The notes below the pieces were generated by a model. The model saw only the letters and a list, made by a program, of their open reading frames with translations. It had not been told where the DNA came from and ran no database searches. From Antilocapra americana (taxonomy: Eukaryota; Chordata; Mammalia; Artiodactyla; Antilocapridae): a stretch of DNA of 64,000 nucleotides. Below, piece after piece: positions 1 through 13,009 of the stretch (within the stretch, counting starts at the first letter, position 1; the number at the start of each line of letters is the position of its first letter). The position numbers were made by a program, and so were the translations under genes. The stretch lies in the NCBI GenBank assembly GCA_007570785.1, contig ML664161.1:45113273-45177272 (forward strand). Reading direction: 5' to 3'.

Positions 1-1131
1 AAATTGCCAACATCTGCTGGATTATCAAAAAAGCAAGAGAGTTCCAGAAAAACATCTATTTCTGCTTTATTGACTAGGCCAAAGACTTTGATTGTGTGGA
101 TCACAATAAACTGTGGAAAATTGTGAAAGGGACCACCTGACCTGTCTTTTGAGAAACCTGTATGTAGGTCAGGAAGCAACACTTAGAACTGGACATGGAA
201 CAAGAGACTGGTTCCAAATAGGAAAAAGAGTACGTCAAGGCTGTATATTGTCACCCTGCTTATTTAACCTATATGCAGAGTACATCACGAGAAACGCTGG
301 GCTGGAAGAAGCACAAGCTGGAATCAACATTGCCAGGAGAAATATCAATAACCTCAGATATGCAGATGACACCACCCTTATGGCAGAAAGTGAAGAAGAA
401 CTAAGGAGCCTTTTGCTGAAAGTGAAAGAGGAGAGTGAAAAAATTGGCTTAAAGCTCAACATTCAGAAAAATAAGATCATGGCATCTGGTCCCATCACTT
501 CAAGGCAAATAGGTGGGGAAACCTGGGAAACAGTGTCAGACTTTACTTTTTTGGGCTCCAAAATCACTGCAGATGGGGACTGCAGCCATGAAATTAAAAG
601 ACACTTACTCCTTGGAAGGAAAGTTATGACCAACCTAGACAGCATATTAAAAAGCAGAGACATTACTTTGTCAACAAGTTCTCTCTAGTCGAGGCTATGA
701 TTTTTCCAGTAGTCATGTATGGATGTGAGAGTTAGATTATAAAGGAAGCTAAATGCTGAAGAATTGATGCTTTTGAACTATGGTGTTGGAGAAGACTCTT
801 GAGAGTCCCTGAGACTGCAAGGAGATTCAATCAGTCCATCCTAAAGGAGATCAATCCTGAGTGTCCATTGGAAAGACTGATGTTGAAGCTGAAACTCCAA
901 TACTTTGGCCACCTGATGCAAAGAACTGACTTGTTTGAAAAGACCCTGATGCTGGGAAAGTTTGAGGGCAGGAAGAGCAGGGGATGACAGAGGATGAGAT
1001 AGTTGTATGCATCACTGACTCAATGGACATGAGTTTGGGTAAACTTCAGGAGTTGGTGATGGACAGGGAGGCCTGGCATGCTGCAGTTCATGCGTCACAA
1101 AGAGTTGGACATGACTGAATGGCTGAACTGA
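1..1131 (+). pseudogene. BovB (RTE) LINE, 3' half with reverse transcriptase, cut by window edge
   Basis: Translates to the BovB reverse transcriptase: KRVRQGCILSPCLFN, the catalytic YADD box at 359-370, then the SEEELRSLLLKVKEE and FGHLMQR regions. The frame is broken by a stop at 686-688 and further changes before the C-terminal part (799-987). It ends in the usual BovB tail (GTTGGACATGACTGA). Confidence 0.92.
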
Positions 1132-1336
1132 TCCAAACTGGGTCACAACTTTCATTACAATTCCTTTGCTCTTCACTTGAGAATGGCAATTTCAAGTGAA
1201 ATGGAGCGGATGAAGTCAAGTCAGATCAGATACTCCATTGAGAAACTAGAGAAAAATCATCCTTAGTTTAGTCAGAAGACATTTGGGGACATTTAAATAA
1301 TGACACCAAGACTTACACTTAAGAGTATTAATTTTC

Positions 1337-1612
1337 TGGGGTTTCCTTAGTGGCACAGAATCCTCCTACCAGTGCAGGAAACATGGGTTTGACCACCGAT
1401 CCAGGAAGATCCCACATGCTATGAAGCAACTAAGTCCATACACCACAGCTGTTGAGCCTGTGCTCCTCAACAACAGAAGCCACCCCAATGAGAAGTCTGC
1501 ACCCTGCAGCTGGAGAGTAGCCCCCTGCTCGCCACAACTAGAGAAAGCCCACACAGCAATGCAGACCCAGCACAGCCAAAAATAAATAAATAAAAATTAT
1601 TTTAAAAATTTG
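1337..1612 (+). mobile_element. CHR-type tRNA-derived SINE
   Basis: Begins with a tRNA-like head (GGGGTTTCCTTAGTGGCACAG), continues through AGATCCCACATGC and AGAAGCCACC..AATGAGAAG, and ends in an AAATAAATAAATAAA tail. This arrangement matches cetartiodactyl CHR-1/CHR-2 SINEs rather than Bov-tA. Confidence 0.7.
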
Positions 1613-1819
1613 AACACAGGGCTTTAAAATCCAGAGCAGACAGTTGTAAGTATAACAGGTATTTAGATTTAGGCAAAAATGAGTAGGATCTGTTTACCTC
1701 AGGTAAGGATGGAGTTGCATCAAGCTTCCCTCCAAGATGGGATTGAAAGAACCATAAGACTAACAATATGGCAGAAAGAAAAAGATACAGACATCATTTC
1801 ACTTAAAAAGACTATCATC

Positions 1820-1897
1820 AGGTGCTTAGTAAAACACAAGCACTTGTCATATAGTAGAAGCTCAATAAGCATCTATTAAGTAGATGAATAAATGAAT
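1820..1897 (+). repeat. L2-like 3' fragment
   Basis: The stretch around GTAGAAGCTCAATAAGCATC and the following ATGAATAAATGAATC resembles the L2 3' end. Short and diverged. Confidence 0.45.
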
Positions 1898-2010
1898 CAA
1901 AGTCATTATGATACACACAACAGGTGTTTGGCTTTAACAGTGAATATAACATTTGATAGTATCAAGAAAATGGGCATCTTCTTCCCACATCAGATTTTAT
2001 TATTTCCAAA

Positions 2011-2222
2011 AGGTAAGCTGAAGCTCCAACAATTTGGCCACCTGATGCGAAGAGCCCTGATGCCGGAAAAGATTAAGGGCAGGAGTAGAAGAGGATGGAT
2101 GGCATCACTGATTCAATGGACATAAATCTGAGCAAACTCCAGGAGATGGTGGAGGACAGAGAAGCCTGGTGTGCAGCAGTCCCTGGGTTCACAAAGAGTT
2201 GGACATGACTTAATGATTGAAA
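2011..2222 (+). mobile_element. BovB 3'-end fragment
   Basis: Diverged BovB tail: AAGCTGAAGCTCCAACAATT, CCACCTGATGCGAAGA and a final GAGTTGGACATGACTTAATG. It lacks the reverse transcriptase. Confidence 0.85.
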
Positions 2223-3189
2223 ACAACAATCAAGAAAAAACAAAACTCTAACAATTGAGAAAAATAAATAAATGCTAAGATTGCCCTAAGAGTTTAAACA
2301 ACATTGGTAGTTGACAATGATTTATTTCTTAAATTTTGTGGGGTGGATTGAACTTTTAGTATATTACTCTTTATTCCTTATAAAGCCTTTCTTAATATCT
2401 TAGTTTAAAATAAATTACAAATTTCATGAATTGAAGTAAAGCTCATTATTTTGTACCCTGCCAAAATGTAGGGTCTGCAGGGTCAGGGAGGAATTGAAGC
2501 TGAAGCTGACAAGGAGTGAGCAGACAAACCCCCAGAAATCTTCCTGTGCCCAGGATCTAGGAGTATCATGGAGTCCATTCTGCTGGTATTTGGGAGGATT
2601 TTACTAATCAGCTCACTTCTCTATTTTTCTATCCATTATGAAGTTTTGTTTAAAAAAAAGTCTTAATATACAATAAAATATTTTTCTGAATGCCCCTTGG
2701 GATTCAAAACACTAATATGACTCTATGAAAGTTATTATGGAGCCCTTTAACCTGACTTTCTGCTGCCATTGAACTCAGTACTGGGAAGTACAGTCTATAG
2801 TAAGGAAACTATCCCTTCTCAACCTTTAAACCAGCTAGTTAGTGAACTAGATCTGAGTTCCATGTCCAAATTTCCTATAGTTTGATCAGAGTTTGAGTCA
2901 GCTATAGTCCATTAATCTGCTGGCACCTTGTCTAGAAGCAATGATGAGGAAGCTCAGCATTGTCTTCCAAGGAATAAAAAACTACTCCAGACCTACATTG
3001 TTTCTAATAAATGACAAATTTACATGAATTTCATGGATGCAGAAATTCTTGGCCTTTATTCCAAGATTGCTCAGAAGTCACCCTGGAAGGAAAATATAGT
3101 ACTTTAATTGTTTATCCTTATTTAAAATTAGGTATGCAAACATATTTGAATGTTATTTTCTATTTAAATTTATAATCACTTACACATAT
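2223..3189. other. Intergenic, nothing recognised
   Basis: AT-rich single-copy-looking DNA with no open frame, splice structure or repeat that I can name. Confidence 0.5.
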
Positions 3190-5640
3190 TCTTAAAAACA
3201 GAATTCAGCTAACATGATACTTAATGGTGGGAAACAAAACTTTCCTGAAAAGATCAGGAACAAAGCAAGAATGTCCCCTCTAACCACTCCTTTTCCAAAT
3301 TTTACTGCAAGTCCTAGCTAATGCAATAAGACAAAAACAAACAAACAAAACAATATATTGAGAAGGAAAAAATAAAACTGTCTTTTTTAGCAGATACCAT
3401 ATGTGGGCAATCTGATAGAACTGGCAAAAATATTCCTGGGACTAAGAAGTGACCATTACTATGTTGCAGGATTCAAGATTTATATGCAAAAGTTGATCAC
3501 TTCCCTGTATACCAGCAGTGAACAAGTGGAATTTGAAATTTTTTTAAAAATGCCATTTCCATTATTACCTCCCAAAGTGAAATGCTTACATATAAATATA
3601 ACAACATATGTATCAGATCTATATTAGGAAAACTACAAAACTCTGATGAAAGAGATAAAAGAACTAAATAGAGACATACTCCATGTGCACGGATAGATTC
3701 ATTATTGTTAAGATGCTTGTACTTCTCAAGTTGATCTACAGATTCAATATAATTCCAATCCAAATTCCAGTAAGTTATTTTGTAGATAGAAATAAATGGA
3801 TTCTAAAGTTTATATATTCACTGGCAAAAGTCCCAGAATAGGGAAGACAATACTGCAGGAGAAGAACAAAGAAGACCAGCACTATCCAACTTCAAGACTT
3901 ACTACAAAGCTACAGTAATCAATACACTGTGGCAGTGGTAAAATAATAGACAAATAAACCAGTGGAATAGAATAGAGATCCCCCCAAATTGGCCCCATAA
4001 ATATATTCAAGTGATCTTTGACTAAGGAGCATAGGCAACACAATAGAGCAAAGAATATAGACACAGATCTTTCATCCTTCACAGAAATGAACTCAGAATG
4101 AACCCTGAGCTTAAATATAAAATGGAAAGTTATAAAAACCCAAGAAGACAACATAGAAGAAAAATTTAGGTGATCATGAGTTTGGTGATGACTTTTTAGA
4201 TGCAACATGAAAGACATGACACTAAAGAAATAAAAAATCTTCTGCTCTTCATAGAACACAGTCAAGAGAAAGAGAAAGCAAGCCACAGACTGGGAGAAAA
4301 TATTTGCAAAATGTAGGTAATAAAGGACTGTTACCCAAAATAAAAGATGAGCTCTCAAAACTCAACAGTCAGACCATAAACAACCCAGTTCTTTAAAAAG
4401 TCCAAAGATTTGGATTCTCAAAGACAACTTATCCAAGAAGATACATGGGTGGCAAATAAGCACCTTTATAAACAATGAGCTACCACTATACACTTATTAG
4501 AACGGCCAGAATTCATACACAAATAACACAAATGCTGGCAAAGACACAGAACAATAGGGACTGTTATTTATTTCTGGTGGGAATGTAAAATTCTACTGCC
4601 TCTTTGATTTCCTAAAGGAAATCAGTCCTGAAAATTCATTGAAAGGACTGATGCTGAAGCTGAAGCTTCAGTGCTTTGGCCACCTGATGTGAAGAACTGA
4701 CTCATTAGAAAAGACCCTGAAGGCAAGAGGAGAAGGGACAACAGAGGATGAGATGGTTGGGTGGCATCATTGACTCCGTGGACACAAGTTTGAGCAAGTT
4801 CTGGGAGTTGGTGATGGACAGGGAAGCCTGGCTTGCTGCAGTCCATGGGGTTGCATAGTCAGACATGACTGAATGACTGAACTGACTGACAGCCACTTTG
4901 AAAGACAGTTTGGAAGTTCCTTACAAAATTACACATTCTGTTAACCATATGATCCAGCAGTAGCACTCATTCATGTTTACCCCAAAGAACTGAAAACTTA
5001 AGTCCACACAGAAACTCACATTACGATGTTTATAGAAGCTCTATTTATGGAAGCAACCATGACGTCTTTGGTGAATGGAAAAACAAACTGTGGTCCATCC
5101 AGATGATGGAACATCATGCAATGCTAGAAAGAAATGAGCTATCAAGACACAAAAAGACACAGAAGACACTTAAGTGCATGTTACTACGTAAAAGAAGTCA
5201 ATATGAAAAGGCAACACATTGTATGGTTTAAACTATATGGCATTCTGGAAAAAGCAAATGTATGAAGAGAATAAAGGATCGGTGATTTCCAGAGGCTGGG
5301 GGGAAACAAGGGATGAAATGGTAGAGTACATAGGATTTTTAGGGTGTGAAACTATTCTATATGATGTATACTATATATAGTGTATACAGGTCATTATACA
5401 TCTGTTGAAACCCATTGAGAGTACAGCACCAGTGAAGCCTAATGTGTCATATGGACTTTGGGTGATAACGATGTTTCAGTGTAGATTCTTCAACCGTAGC
5501 AGGTGTAACACTCTAGTGCAGAATGTTGATAGTTAGGCAGGCTGAATCTGGGAAGCAGGCAAGAATGGGAAACCTCATACCTTCTGCTTTACTGTGAACC
5601 TAAAACCAAGTCTGTTTTGTTTTGTTTTTTTTAAACACAC
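3190..5640 (+). mobile_element. Old L1 (L1M-type) 3' part, split by a BovB insertion
   Basis: From 3190 it follows the L1 ORF2 C-terminal half at DNA level (ACTTAATGGTGGGAAACAAA, GAATGTCCCCTCTAACCACT) with many frame breaks. After the BovB insert at 4613-4891 it resumes (CAGCCACTTTGAAAGACAGT) and ends in an L1M-type 3' UTR around GTGTAGATTCTTCAACC. Heavily decayed. Confidence 0.8.
4613..4891 (+). mobile_element. BovB 3'-end fragment inserted in old L1
   Basis: Reads GGAAATCAGTCCTGAAAATT through the conserved BovB tail to GACATGACTGAATGACTGAA; L1 sequence lies on both sides, so it is the younger insertion. Confidence 0.88.
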
Positions 5641-5669
5641 TACTAAAATGTAAAAATCTAGAGACATGG

Positions 5670-5818
5670 GTTCCAGCCCTGGGTCAGGACGATCCCCTGG
5701 AGAAGGAAATGGCAACCCACTCAAGTATTCTTGCCTGGGAAATCCCATGGACAGAGGAACCTGGCGGGCTATGGTCCATGGGGTTGCAAAGAGTTGGACA
5801 TGACTGAGCAACCAACAC
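5670..5818 (+). mobile_element. Bov-tA SINE (3' part)
   Basis: Contains CCTGGAGAAGGAAATGGCAA, ATTCTTGCCTGGGAAATCCC and AGAGTTGGACATGACTGAGC, the diagnostic Bov-tA body; the tRNA-like head is mostly lost. Confidence 0.9.
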
Positions 5819-7840
5819 TTTTTCATGCGACGCTAGTATGAAGAAAAATTTAAAAAAGGACTGTGTACACAGAGTCCATCTGTGTCTTTAAGAAGATTTG
5901 CTTTGCAAGTTTTCCAGAAAGCTGCCTGTTCCTCTTTTGAGTCCCTAAGGACAATCATAGGGACTTTCTTGTGCAGAAGGTAGAAAAAAATCTGAAGGGT
6001 CTTTTCTGTCCCTTGGATGAACTAAAGCAGAAAATGCTGAAGAGGCCACTGAAAGAGTGTTCTCACATTTCCTGTTCTCCATTCAGGCATCCACTCATTT
6101 TCTCTGAGTGACTCTTATATAAAGATACTGTTCTGAACACTGAAAATATAGGAGTGGACAAAACAGGAAATTCACACTTGAGGTAGAGGAAACACCAAAT
6201 ACAGACAAAAATCCTAATCTGTAAACCAACAGATGCCTGCCAGCAGCCAAGCTCCATGTGGTTCAACCCTGGTGACTGAGAATTCACTGTAGAAGGGGTG
6301 GCAGGAGGAGGAGGTGGTGGGGCTTCCAGGGAGGGTCAGCAGCAGGATAGACCTCTGTCTGGTTTACATTTTATTCCGTCTGAACATGTTTCTCCTGATC
6401 TGCTTCCTACCATTCACGCTCTGACCCTGACCTCAGTGTGGATGGACGTTCTCTGCCTACAAGAGGAGGAGGTCTGACTTGGTAGTGTCGCCTGCCAGGA
6501 AAGTTTACTAGGTTCAAAAGATTGGGAAGGGGAAGGCGGGACAATTGAGCTCTTTTTACTGAGTCACAGAACTGGCACGAGGCTCTGCTGAAAGAAGCAC
6601 AAATCACACCCTTGTTTTCCGAAAAGGCACTGCTCAAAAAACCCCTTCAGGGAAAAGAGTCTGGAAGAAGCCAGTCAGATTCATTTTTACCATAGCAAGT
6701 GCGTGTATGTGCTCTGGAAGTGGGAAGTATACTGAAGAGAGGTTTTTTTTTTTTTTTTTTTTCTTCTTAGCTGCCTCTTGCATAACTCTTCCAGTTAAGG
6801 AATTTTGGCATCTACCTTCCTGGGCATCCCTAATTCATTCTCTCTGCTCCATTGTGAGTGAAGTTCCACGGCCCTCTGCACACTGTTTCTCTCTTTAGCT
6901 TAAACTCTTTCTGTCTTGGCTTTCTCTCAGCTTCACTTTCATCAAAAAGATTTTTTTTTTTTTAGATCCATCTCAGACTGACATCAGTCGGCTTCTTCTT
7001 TTTAATCTCATAGAGGCTTTTGTGGACAGAAAACAATACTTACAGTAGTCTGTGTTATCACTGATGTTCTATCTACTACAGTTATAAACTGAAAACCTTT
7101 TTCTTCTTAAACTATTCTACACAACTGCAAAAAATCTAGTAAATTAAGAATTTTAGATTAGAGTTAAGCACAGTAGGTACTTTATTATTAGATTAGCTTA
7201 TACATTTCATGAACAAACAGTGAATGATCTTTCAGACACAACAAATTTATTACTTTATTTAAACATATAATTCAACAAATGGATGTATAAAGCCATTAAT
7301 TTGAATATTTCTATATACTTGAACACATTTTAGAGACCTGGCTACTTACATTTCTATAAATATTTCCATCTATATTCACATTTCATATAGTGGATTTCCT
7401 TGTGAGTAGCTAAGAAAGCAGACATGCAAACCCTGTAAACAAAACCTTCCTAAACACATATACAACTATAGTAAAGCTAATTATAACAAAAACTTATGCA
7501 GATGATCCTTCTATAACACAGGCTTGCACTGCATGAGTCCATTTATATGTGGATTTTTTTCAGTAAATACACACTGTAATACTACATGGCTGGCTGAACC
7601 ATGGATACAGAACTGAGGATAAAGAGAAGTGGGGGAGAGGGTCAGCTCCCTTAATCTCCTTGTTCAGTGGCCAACTATATATTTACATATGATTCTCATA
7701 AGCATTTCAAAATCTTAAAGCCTAATTTAGTAAACTTCTAATTTAGTAAATCAGATTATCTCAAGTACTGAAAATTGACTATAAATATAAAGGGGTAAAA
7801 TACTTTAAGTATCTCAGTAAAAATCATTTGTCTACTATGG
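5819..7840. other. Intergenic, nothing recognised apart from T tracts
   Basis: Holds a run of about 20 T at 6743-6762 and a shorter T run near 6950. A small GGAGGA/GGTGGT-rich patch lies near 6305. No supported gene. Confidence 0.45.
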
Positions 7841-8222
7841 TCAGTTCAGCTGTTCAGTCATGTCCAACTTTTTGAGACCCCATGGACTGCAGCACACTAG
7901 GCCTCCCTGTCCATCACCAACTCCCAGAGCTTGTTCAAACTCATGTCCATTAAGTCAGTGATGCCATCCAACCATCTCATCCTCTGTCGTCCCCTTCTCC
8001 TCCCACCTTCAATCTTTCCCAGCATCAGGATCTTTTCTAATGAGTCAGTTCTTTGCATCAGGTAGCCAAAGTATTGAAGCTTCAACTTCAGCACCAGTCC
8101 TTCCAATGAATGTTCAGGATTGATTTCCTTTACCATTGACTGATTGGATCTCCCTGAAGTCCAAAGGACGCTCAAGAGTAGAGAGTCCCTTCTCTCTTCT
8201 CCAATACCACATTTCAAAAGTG
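7841..8222 (-). mobile_element. BovB 3'-end fragment
   Basis: Reverse-strand BovB tail. It starts CAGTTCAGCTGTTCAGTCAT on the plus strand and, read on the minus strand, translates to pieces such as [20 protein letters not shown]. Confidence 0.9.
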
Positions 8223-8489
8223 CAGTCTACTATGTTAGTTTCCTATAAACATCTTTAATATAAGTACATGCAAAGCAGTAAAATGATTTTTTAAACTTGA
8301 TATATTTGCATTAAAATAAAAATTTGCAGAAACAATGTCATATTTAGTTTTTCAGCATCCATGTGTTTATTTCTTGGTACAGTCCTAGGTTTGCAAATCA
8401 CTTATTTAAGTAGAACAGAATCATGATTCGAGGCCCATCATAGTAGCTGAAATTATTTACTCAGAGTCCTTGACCAGATATTTTATACC

Positions 8490-8687
8490 ATAGGTCAGTT
8501 GATAAGGAATCTGCCTGCAATGCTGGAGACCCAGGTTCAATTCCTGGGTCAGGAAGATCCCCTGGAGAAGGAAATGGCAGCCCTCTCCAGTATTCTTGCC
8601 TAGAGAATCCCTATGGACAGAAGAGCCTGGCAGGCTACAGTCCAGGGAGTTGCAAAAGTCAGACATGATCTAGTGACTAAACCACCA
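8490..8687 (+). mobile_element. Bov-tA SINE
   Basis: tRNA-like head (GTTGATAAGGAATCTGCCTG), CCCCTGGAGAAGGAAATGGC and GCAAAAGTCAGACATGATCT tail. Confidence 0.9.
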
Positions 8688-9111
8688 CCACTATGGGTTG
8701 GGGGTTATTGGTCATTTGTCAAGGAATTAAAACCTGGAAGATATAAATCAATACAAAACACATACCAAAAAGATTCAATTCAGGGATACAGGATAAGTCT
8801 CTTTTCATGGCTTCTGCTATGTCAGCAGAGAATCCACTGCATCAATTTCATGTATTTTGTAAGTCCTGGTCCTCTTTTCAGTATCACCTTTACCCAGATT
8901 TTATCATATTTACTTACAACATTTTATCACATGATTTAAATCAGTGAATACTGTAACACATATCCAAATTTCAATCTCTCTGCTTCCTAATGGTAGTAAA
9001 TACAGTTGTGTAATATGTATATTTTATTGCTTTAGCAACCACTATTTTTTAAGTCGGGCAAGGCAAGAAATGAGGACATAAATGGAGTAAAGTTCAATGA
9101 AACTATGAATA

Positions 9112-9530
9112 TTGGCTTCCTACAACTACTGTAACAAAGTGCCACAAAGTGAATTGCTTATTCTTTCAAGTTCTGGAGGTGAGCAATCCAAATTTCAGTC
9201 AGCAAGGCCATACTTTCTCTGACACCTGTAAGGAAGAATCTTTGCTGCCTCTTCTCGTCCAGCTTCTGGTGGTTTGCTAGCAATCTTTGGCATTCCATGA
9301 CTTGCAGATGGATCACTCTAATCCTTTGTCTTCACATGAGGTTCTCTCTGTTTCTCTGTCTCTTCACATGGTATTTTATAAGGACACTAGTTATATTAAA
9401 TTAGAGGTACACCCTAATTCAGCATGACCCTGTCTTAACTAGTTGTATCTTCAATGACCCTATGTAAAAATAAATTCACTTTCTGAAGGACCAGGGGTTG
9501 GAACTTAAACATACAATTTTTTTTTCCCCC
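9112..9530 (+). repeat. Ancient interspersed repeat, family not assigned (copy 1)
   Basis: Runs from TGGCTTCCTACAACTACTGT through TTCAAGTTCTGGAGGTGAGC to the CACCCTAATTCAGCATGACC region. The same family recurs at 13010-13425. I recognise the pattern as a common mammalian repeat but cannot name it with confidence. Confidence 0.6.
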
Positions 9531-9589
9531 AGGATACAGTTCTTTATGTAACACCATGGTAGAACCAATGGCTTGTAGATACTAGTCAT

Positions 9590-9815
9590 GTGAAGCAGAG
9601 TCTCTCAATCCTGGCACTGTTGACAGCTGAACTGGATAACTTTGCTGTGGAGGGCTGTCTTGTGCATTATATGATGTTTAGCAGAAGACCTCTACCTGCT
9701 AGATGCTGGTAGCACTCTCCTAGCTGTGAGAGCCATAAATGTTTCCAGACATTTCCAATGTCTCCTGGGGGTTGGAGGGTAGAGGTCAAATTGCCTCAGT
9801 TGAAAACCACAGAAT
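9590..9815 (-). mobile_element. MER5-like (hAT-Charlie) DNA transposon remnant
   Basis: Matches the MER5 consensus from memory: CAATCCTGGCACTGTTGACA, ATGTTTAGCAGAAGACC, CTACCTGCTAGATGC and TCTCCTGGGGGTTGGAGGG. Non-autonomous and diverged. Confidence 0.65.
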
Positions 9816-10794
9816 AAGGATAATTAATGCTGGACGATTTGAGAGGAAAAAGAAAAAACAGAACAATAGGAGGCTGTCTTACGGCAGTGGGAAGTGTGAT
9901 AGGGGAAAAGGAAGTCATGAAGGGTAGCAGTTTTGTGATAACATTGATTAGGATGTAATCATAGGAGTGTGTGCCTTAAATAGGAATGAGAACTAGGTTA
10001 GTAGAGGGGAAGAGGCTAGGGAATAAAAGAATCATCTATACACATATTGATAATAATCAATAATTATGACAGAAGTAGTTTTGGAGACTAATGACTGAAA
10101 CTGAAATCTTTAAGGAATGAGGGGTAGTTACTTGATAAAGGTAATGATTATACAAAAAGGAGGAGAGGTTTGTAAATTATCTGATGATTTGAGACTTAAT
10201 GAAGGGGTTTTTAATGGAGCCAAAAAGGAAAGTGACTTGGAAGTGGCAACAAGGAGCAAAAATGATACCTCCCCACATCACAGCCCAGTCCAGGGATACA
10301 AGGAAAGCAAAACCAAGGCAGAGGGCTTCAAAGAAATGCTGTTCTCAAAAGGGTACCAGGTTCAATAAGTGCAGGGGATAAAAAGAAACTTTTAGAAAAA
10401 AAGGTTGAGGACACAGGGGAGTTTGCTGGTTATTGGTTGTATGTTCCAGGGAACAGAGTTGAAGACTTTTAGGAGTTGGTGATTGATAGGAGGCATGATC
10501 AGGAAAGGGAATTCACAGAACCAGAATTTAAAGGTTAGGTACAGGAGGATGTGCTGGAAAGATAAGAGAAAATATCAAGAGCACATAGCATTATAGATGA
10601 TAATAGAAGATAAATTTAAAAAAAAATTAGAATCTAATGTGAGATACTGTGAGAAGAGGTAAAAGATATTCATTGAACTTGATGATAGGAGGGTCACCAG
10701 AGTCCTTCCAGAAAGGAAAACTTTGCTAACAATTTTAGAGGATGGTGGAGTTATCTCACCATCTACCCATGAAGCCCAGGTTAAAAACTTCTAC
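9816..10794. other. Intergenic, nothing recognised
   Basis: A- and G-rich plus strand with no gene model. Open frames here lack splice or homology support. Confidence 0.45.
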
Positions 10795-11145
10795 TGTTGC
10801 AGAAACCAGTAATTGAGAAACCAAGCACCACACTCGGAGAGTTGGAGAACTCAGGTTTATTACACTGGCGGGCCCAGAGGAGTTAACACTCTAAGCTCTG
10901 AGCCCCAAACAAAGGGGTTACAGAGTTTTTGTATACAGACAGGCATGATTAAGTGGGTTTGCAGGTTGTGGGGCTGGGCGATGGCAAAAAGCAGGACAAG
11001 GGTGAGTGAGATAAGCTCCAGTTCCTAGCATTGTGAGTCCCCACTTTCTGAGACCTACTGATCCAGACTTTACAAGGAGCAAGCTGAGTTACAGAGGCAG
11101 AAGGAGCAGGAAGTTATATAAATATTAACTTTTCCTCTTCACTAT
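10795..11145 (-). mobile_element. Probable solo LTR of an endogenous retrovirus
   Basis: On the minus strand the block contains an AATAAA signal (from plus-strand TTTATT near 10856) followed by a short CTCTCCGAGTGTGGTGCTTG R/U5-like end and TGCAACA at the edge. No internal viral sequence or second LTR was seen. The left edge is fairly clear, the right edge uncertain. Confidence 0.55.
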
Positions 11146-11256
11146 GTGGCTCCCAAAAAGTCATCTAATCAGTAATCTACATGGGCTCAAATTATTAATT
11201 TTTATTCTTTACTATCTCAAAAATAAGGAAAAATTTTTAGTTGACTTTAAGGCTAA

Positions 11257-11475
11257 CTGTGGGGCTTCCCAGGGAGCTCAATGGTAAAGAAACCACTTGC
11301 CAATGCAAGAGGTATGGGTTTGATCCTTGGGTCAGGAAGTTCCCCTGGAGAAGGAAATGGCAAACCACTCTAGTATTTCTGCCTGGAGAATTCCGTGGAC
11401 AGAGGAGCTTGGCAGGGCTATGCAGTCCATGCGGTTGCAAAAGAGTTGGACCTGGCTTAGCGGCTAAACAACAGG
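11257..11475 (+). mobile_element. Bov-tA SINE
   Basis: GGGGCTTCCCAGGGAGCTCA head, CCTGGAGAAGGAAATGGCAA body and AAAGAGTTGGACCTGGCTTA tail. Confidence 0.9.
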
Positions 11476-12045
11476 CTAATTGCAATTATGTGAGTTTTGT
11501 GTCCTCAGGTAGGCTAGTGGCCCAAAATAAGAGGTCATCAGAAAATAAAGAAGGTATATTTGCCTGTAAGAAAGTCTGTTCCTCTACAAGTGTAGAAAGC
11601 ATCAGATGAATCAGCTTTAGGGAGATGATTGCATAGTTATGACATCTGCCAGATATTCCCAGTCTATTTTCCAAGCATTATCAACATTGACTTCCTTTGG
11701 CCCTAGAAACTAATCTTCCTGTTTAGACTTAACTATGTTATTCTTAACCCAAACAGAGATAATGGACAATGATCCCAATAAAAGCCGGGTATACCTGAGA
11801 AGTGATTTTAGAAAACTGCAGTCAGAAATATGCAAATTTCACTCCCAGTTCCATTCAGTGGACTCTCTTCATCCAACCCTTCACCCGCTGAATCATTATT
11901 CAAATTGCTAGAGGCTGAGAATTTTATAACCCTGGTCTCGACATGCTTAAGCAATACTAACACTTACAAAGTTCATTCTTTTAGTTTCTCCAAGTTGGTT
12001 ATAGTTCTCTTCTTGGGATTTTTGTACTCTTTTCCTGGAGCTGCT
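11476..12045. other. Intergenic, nothing recognised
   Basis: No repeat or gene signal identified between a SINE and an L1 3' end. Confidence 0.45.
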
Positions 12046-12905
12046 ATCACAGATGCTCAACATCACTCATTATCAGAGAAATGCAAATCAAAACCACAAT
12101 GAGGTGCCATTTCACATCAGTCAGAATGGCTGCCATCCAAAAGTCTACAAGCAATAAATGCTGGAGAGGATGTGGAGAAAAGGGAACCCTCTTACACTGT
12201 TGGTGGGAATGCAAACTAGTACAGCCACTATGGAGAACAGTGTGGAGATTCCTTAAAAAACTGGTAATAGAACTGCCATATGACCCAGCAATCCCACTGC
12301 TGGGCATACACACTGAGGAAACCAGAATTGAAAGAGACATGTGTACCCCAATGTTCATTGCGGCACTGTTTACAATAGCCAGGACATGGAAGCAACCTAG
12401 ATGTCCATCAGCAGATGAATGGATAAGAAAGCTGTGGTACGTATACACAATGGAATATTACTCAGCATTAAAAAGAATACATTTGAATCAGTTCTAATGA
12501 GGTGGGTGAAACTGGAGCCTATTATACAGTGAAGTAAGCCAGAAGGAAAAACACCAATACAGTATACTAATGTGTAGATATGGAATTTAGAAAGATGGTA
12601 ATGATAACCCTGTATGTATAGAAGAGTCTTTTGGACTCTATGGGACAGGGTGAGGGTGGGATAATATGGGAGAACAGCGCTGAAAGAGGTAAATTATCAC
12701 AGGTGAAATGAATCGCCAGCCCAGGTTTGATGCTTGATACAGGGTGCTCAGGGCTGGTGCATAGGGATGACCCAGAGGGATGGAATCGGGAGGGAGGTGG
12801 GAGGGGGGTTCTTGAAGGGGAACACATGTATACCCATGGTGGATTCATGTCAATGTATGGCAAAACCAATACGATATTGTAAAGAAAAACAAAAGTTTTG
12901 GGAGG
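12046..12905 (+). pseudogene. L1_BT-type LINE, 5'-truncated: ORF2 C-terminus and 3' UTR
   Basis: Encodes the last part of L1 ORF2 (12081-12497), including the cysteine-rich [18 protein letters not shown] and [15 protein letters not shown] segments, then the bovine L1 3' UTR. The same segment occurs at 62336 onward in the large L1, and the two are close at DNA level, so this is a relatively young insertion. Confidence 0.93.
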
Positions 12906-13009
12906 GTGGAATTATGAAGTTACCTGGAAAATGGCAGAAGGTAGCAGAACAAAATGATAAATACGTTCTTCGATAAAGTTCTTGGTGAAAATGAAGAAAA
13001 AAAAACAAC

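Noticed and set aside
5575..5826. Small proteins such as those containing PGDRPDPGLEP or WVRKFPWRRKWQ, seen at many loci
   Set aside because: They are translations of Bov-tA SINEs, present in every copy and both strands.
8490..8560. tRNA-like sequence at SINE heads
   Set aside because: Derived from a tRNA ancestor but part of Bov-tA elements; no intact cloverleaf or isolated gene context.
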